Part shown: positions 13,430 through 16,180 of the stretch, in pieces
Layout of the letters: each line of letters begins with the position of its first letter
Numbering within the stretch: position 1 is the stretch's first letter
Notes under the pieces: model-generated
Database searches by the model: none
What the model was told of the DNA's origin: nothing
Seen by the model: only the letters and a program-made list of their open reading frames with translations
Assembly: GCA_002343075.1 (NCBI GenBank)
Contig: DDRH01000007.1
Coordinates: forward strand, 31,582-47,761
Direction of reading: 5' to 3'
Length of the DNA: 16,180 nt
Source of the DNA: Phycisphaerales bacterium UBA2421
Lineage (GTDB): Bacteria > Planctomycetota > Phycisphaerae > Tepidisphaerales > Tepidisphaeraceae
Program-made: the position numbers and the translations under genes

Positions 13430-15415
13430 ATGAGTGTTTCAATGAATCATCCGCGAATTCGCCTGATCGTTGTCGCCGCGGGGATGGTGGGCTTGCTCGC
13501 GGGGTGCAGGTCGCGGCCCGCTGCACCCGAGGCTGCCGCGCGGCCGGTGTTGCGGACCGCACCGGCAACCCAACCCGACGCCACCCTCGACGCCATCCGC
13601 GACGAAGGGCTGAACCGTTCGCAGGCGATGACCACGCTCGATTACCTTTGCAACGTCATCGGCCCTCGACTCACCGGCTCGCCGGGCGCGCTGCAAGCCA
13701 ACCAATGGACGCGCGACAAGCTCACCGAGTGGGGGCTGAGCAATGCAACGCTCGAAGAGTGGGGACCCTTCGGCCGGGGGTGGACACTCCAGCGGTTCTC
13801 GATGCAGGTGGTTGAGCCGAACACCATCATCATCAACGCGCTGCCCAAGGCATGGTCGCCGGGGCTGGATGCGCCAATCGCAGCCGAGATTGTGCATGTG
13901 GACGCCAAGACTGAAGCTGAACTCGAGCCGTTCAAGGGAACGCTCAAGGGAAAAATCGTACTCCTCGGCAGCACTCGCGACGTCGAGGCGCGCTTCGAGC
14001 CACTTGCCACCCGGCTGAGCGAGGCCGAGCTGAACGAGCTGGCCACCGCCGAACCGGGAAGTAATGGCATGTCGCTCACACTCGGCCAGCCTCAACCACG
14101 GACGATGACCCGGTCGGAGCGGCAGGCGCAGCTGGCCGAGTCGGGCGCGCTGGGAGAACGGCTCATGCGCCGGCGAGAGCGATCGGCCGGCGCGCGCCCC
14201 CCCGCCGACCCCGCCACTTCGCCCGCAACGCGCCCGGGTCGTGGCCGCGGCGATCCATTTTCTTCGCGCGCACTCCAATTCGCTCATGACGAAGGTGCAA
14301 TTCTGGTCGCCACGCCCAGCAGTCGGGGCGATGGTGGGACATTTTTTGTGCAAGGGGCTTCCATCCCCGGCGAGACAACGCCACAGCGTTCGACGACACA
14401 GCAATCGACGACACAGCTTACGGCGACACAGGCATCGACAACTTCGGCACCAGCGACCGCATCGGCCCCGCCCACAACCCTGCCCGCGCGGCCGCGCGTG
14501 TGGGAGAAGAGCGCCCCACCCATTCCGCCGCAGGTGGGAATGGCAATCGAAGACTACAACCGGCTGGCCCGCATGATCAAGCTCGGCATCACGCCAAGGG
14601 CCGAGGTCGATTTGCGCGTGCAGTTTCACGAAGAGACCGAGATGGCGTTTAACACCATCGCCGAGATTCCCGGAACCGATTTGAAAGACGAAATCGTGAT
14701 GGTCGGCGGGCACCTCGATTCCTGGCACGGCGGGACGGGCGCGACCGACAACGCGATCGGTGCCGTGGCCGCAATGGAGGCCGTGCGCATCATCAAGGCC
14801 CTCGACCTCAAGCCGCGGCGCACCATTCGCGTGGCCCTCTGGACCGGTGAAGAGCAAGGCCTCTACGGCTCGGCGGCGTATGTGAAGAAGCATTTTGCCT
14901 CCGACCCCGATGCCGAGACGCGACGCGATTATCAGCGCGCCCAGCGCATGATTGAGCGAGGCGAAATCGTCGATGCGGCGCAAATCGGCGCGCCCACAAC
15001 CGTTCCAACAACCCGACGGCTCGACAAGCTGCCCGATTACGAAAAGCTAAGCGCGTACTACAATCTCGACAACGGCACCGGGAAAATCCGCGGCATTCAT
15101 GCCCAGGCCAACGCTGCCGCCGTACCGTTGTTTCGGGAATGGCTGGCCTATGTCGATGATCTCGGAGCCGACACCGTAACGCTCAGCAACACCGGCTCCA
15201 CCGACCACATGAGCTTCGACGCGGTTGGCCTGCCCGGGTTTCAGTTCATACAAGATCAGATCGAGTACAGCAGCCGCACGCATCACAGCAACATGGATGT
15301 CTACGATCGCCTCCAGCCCGCCGACGTGAAGCAGGCTGCCACGGTCATGGCGATCTTCCTCTGGCGGACGGCCAACATGGACGAACGCCTGCCGCGGAAG
15401 ACGCTGAATGATTGA
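13430..15415 (+). CDS. M28 family zinc metallopeptidase, predicted lipoprotein
   Basis: A 661-residue exported peptidase of the M28 (aminopeptidase/carboxypeptidase-like) family. The N-terminus has a hydrophobic segment ending in the lipobox LLAGC (Cys26), so lipid anchoring is expected. Residues about 140-350 look like a protease-associated (PA) insert, interrupted by a low-complexity Pro/Ala/Thr/Gln segment that includes four pentapeptide repeats (321-340). All five zinc ligands and the general base are visible: H428 and D430 in GGHLDSW, D440 in TGATDNA, E474-E475 in WTGEEQGLYGS, D547 in YNLDNG, and H593 in STDHMSFD. A roughly 60-residue Arg/Glu-rich segment between the Glu pair and D547 is longer than in simple M28 enzymes. 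It likely degrades peptides in the periplasm or at the outer membrane. The ATG at 13430 has no clear ribosome binding site; ATG 13442 is an alternative that would shorten the signal sequence by 4 residues. Confidence 0.9.
   Translation: MSVSMNHPRIRLIVVAAGMVGLLAGCRSRPAAPEAAARPVLRTAPATQPDATLDAIRDEGLNRSQAMTTLDYLCNVIGPRLTGSPGALQANQWTRDKLTEWGLSNATLEEWGPFGRGWTLQRFSMQVVEPNTIIINALPKAWSPGLDAPIAAEIVHVDAKTEAELEPFKGTLKGKIVLLGSTRDVEARFEPLATRLSEAELNELATAEPGSNGMSLTLGQPQPRTMTRSERQAQLAESGALGERLMRRRERSAGARPPADPATSPATRPGRGRGDPFSSRALQFAHDEGAILVATPSSRGDGGTFFVQGASIPGETTPQRSTTQQSTTQLTATQASTTSAPATASAPPTTLPARPRVWEKSAPPIPPQVGMAIEDYNRLARMIKLGITPRAEVDLRVQFHEETEMAFNTIAEIPGTDLKDEIVMVGGHLDSWHGGTGATDNAIGAVAAMEAVRIIKALDLKPRRTIRVALWTGEEQGLYGSAAYVKKHFASDPDAETRRDYQRAQRMIERGEIVDAAQIGAPTTVPTTRRLDKLPDYEKLSAYYNLDNGTGKIRGIHAQANAAAVPLFREWLAYVDDLGADTVTLSNTGSTDHMSFDAVGLPGFQFIQDQIEYSSRTHHSNMDVYDRLQPADVKQAATVMAIFLWRTANMDERLPRKTLND
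14390..14449 (+). repeat. 15-bp tandem repeat coding pentapeptides (STTQQ-type) inside the M28 gene
   Basis: Four imperfect 15-bp units, the first TCGACGACACAGCAA, encode STTQQ, STTQL, TATQA and STTSA. The first two units differ at only two of 15 bases (AA against TT at the end), suggesting recent in-frame duplication. It sits in a low-complexity linker within the PA-like region and does not touch the zinc site. Confidence 0.8.
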
Positions 15416-15424
15416 GGAAAAAAA

Positions 15425-15542
15425 GTCATCCCGAGTGTACTCACGAGGGATCTAATCGTCGCGGACGTTTCGTTCGCCAGATGGTCCGGCGAAATGATCT
15501 GCCTCGACGCACAGATCCCTCGCGAGTACGCTTCGGGATGAC
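15425..15542. repeat. Large imperfect intergenic inverted repeat between the M28 and ahcY genes
   Basis: The left arm (15425-15453) begins GTCATCCCGA and ends CGAGGGATCT; the right arm (15513-15542) is its reverse complement with two substitutions and one extra base. The inside contains a further inverted repeat TTCGCC/GGCGAA (15473-15478 and 15488-15493). The arm sequence resembles the widespread GTCATCCTGAGCG...GAAGGATCT-type dispersed intergenic repeats of several phyla (recalled, not searched). As it folds to a long hairpin between two convergent genes, it may also act as a transcription end point. Confidence 0.75.
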
Positions 15543-15609
15543 AATGCTTGCGACGCATAGGAAAGAAAACCTTGCGTCGCAAGCGATAACTAGTCAATAC
15601 CGCCAGTAA

Positions 15610-16180
15610 TCAATACCGATAATGATTCGGCTTGTACGGCCCTTCAATCGGCACGCCGATGTACTTTGCCTGCTCTTGCGTGAGCTTCGTCAGCTTCACA
15701 CCAAGCTTATCGAGGTGCAGCCGCGCCACCTTTTCATCCAGGTGTTTCGGCAGCACATAAACCGCCTTGTCATACTTCTTGGAATTCGTTGCAAGCTCGA
15801 TCTGGGCGATCGTCTGATTGGTAAACGACGCGCTCATCACAAAGCTCGGGTGGCCGGTGGCGCAGCCGAGGTTCATCAGCCGGCCTTCAGCCAGGATCAG
15901 CACGCTCTTGCCTGTGTCCTTGAAGGTGTACATGTCGTACTGCGGCTTGATGTTGGTGCGCTTCACCTTGCCGGCTTCTTCGAGGGCTTCCAAGCCGGCC
16001 ATGTCCACTTCATTGTCAAAGTGGCCGATGTTGGCTACGACTGCTTTGTCTTTCATCTTCGCCATATGCTCGGCGGTGACGATCTTGAAGTTGCCGGTGG
16101 TGGTTACAAAAATGTCGGCGTAATCCAGAGTGTCTTCGAGCGTAAGAATCTGATACCCTTCCATCGCCGCCTGCAGCGCG
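15610..16180 (-). CDS. ahcY: S-adenosylhomocysteinase (adenosylhomocysteine hydrolase), 5'-truncated
   Basis: The C-terminal 190 or so residues of AhcY, which reversibly splits S-adenosylhomocysteine into adenosine and homocysteine with bound NAD, in the methyl cycle. The frame is open to the window edge ([10 protein letters not shown] precedes), so the ATG at 16164 is an internal Met and the real start lies beyond. Diagnostic stretches are [87 protein letters not shown] and the terminal [10 protein letters not shown], whose Lys/Tyr residues close the NAD site of the partner subunit in the tetramer. Nothing is unusual in the visible part. It is convergent with the M28 gene, separated by the inverted-repeat element. 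Confidence 0.97.
   Translation of the reverse strand, partial: ALQAAMEGYQILTLEDTLDYADIFVTTTGNFKIVTAEHMAKMKDKAVVANIGHFDNEVDMAGLEALEEAGKVKRTNIKPQYDMYTFKDTGKSVLILAEGRLMNLGCATGHPSFVMSASFTNQTIAQIELATNSKKYDKAVYVLPKHLDEKVARLHLDKLGVKLTKLTQEQAKYIGVPIEGPYKPNHYRY

Noticed and set aside
13439..14983. A 514-codon minus-strand ORF opposite the M28 peptidase
   Set aside because: It is a shadow of the GC-rich plus-strand gene: the plus-strand frame has all zinc ligands in order, while the reverse translation is rich in Arg, Gly and Cys and has no recognisable domain.
12387..15415. A secretion or protease system formed by the prepilin-like protein and M28 peptidase
   Set aside because: They are divergently transcribed with separate promoters and there is no GspE, GspF, GspD or prepilin peptidase gene nearby. 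Orphan pseudopilin-like genes are common in planctomycetes, so adjacency alone is not evidence.
15425..15542. CRISPR array or insertion sequence
   Set aside because: There is one pair of inverted arms rather than regularly spaced direct repeats, and there is no transposase reading frame inside the 118 bp.

Overview
The window looks like a chromosomal segment of a Gram-negative-type bacterium, most likely a member of the Planctomycetota (Phycisphaerae or a relative). The reasons are a type II-secretion/pseudopilin-like protein with the planctomycete-style N-terminus (GFTLVELLVVIGIIGLLISI) and a C-terminal 'FCDGS' segment, a secreted sialate O-acetylesterase-type SGNH hydrolase, and a divergent CTP synthase. 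They sit beside LPS genes (kdsB, lptB). The class-level assignment is inference; no rRNA or other phylogenetic marker is present.

Layout. (1) 1-4236, plus strand: the 3' part of an N-acyl-D-amino-acid deacylase, a ComF-type phosphoribosyltransferase, then a promoter and a kdsB-pyrG pair. KdsB consumes CTP to activate Kdo and PyrG makes CTP; a 17-bp-arm hairpin lies over the kdsB stop between them. (2) 4237-5197: a minus-strand cold-shock protein with an intrinsic terminator, then about 570 bp without a convincing gene that holds two perfect DnaA boxes. (3) 5198-7718, plus strand: lptB (LPS transport ATPase), then an HDOD-GGDEF signalling protein preceded by palindromes sharing an AAGTG half-site. 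(4) 7723-10469, minus strand: a translationally coupled pair (ATGA overlap), a 2-hydroxyacid dehydrogenase (SerA-like) followed by a GT39/ArnT-type membrane glycosyltransferase. (5) 10585-12135, plus strand: sialate O-acetylesterase-like hydrolase with signal peptide. (6) 12387-13262, minus strand: prepilin-type protein with a good sigma70-like promoter. (7) 13430-15415, plus strand: an M28 metallopeptidase lipoprotein with a low-complexity pentapeptide-repeat insertion. (8) 15425-15542: a large intergenic inverted-repeat element. (9) 15610-16180, minus strand: the C-terminal part of S-adenosylhomocysteinase, running off the window.

Most of this is housekeeping, envelope and secretome biology. 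I see no phage, transposase, CRISPR array, tRNA or rRNA, and no clear defence or other novel multigene system. The observations most worth a second look are the divergent PyrG (changed P-loop, 'KMEGY' and CTP-site residues), the kdsB-pyrG pairing with its hairpin, the paired DnaA boxes away from any replication gene, the palindrome cluster before the HDOD-GGDEF gene, and the dispersed-type inverted repeat at 15425-15542.
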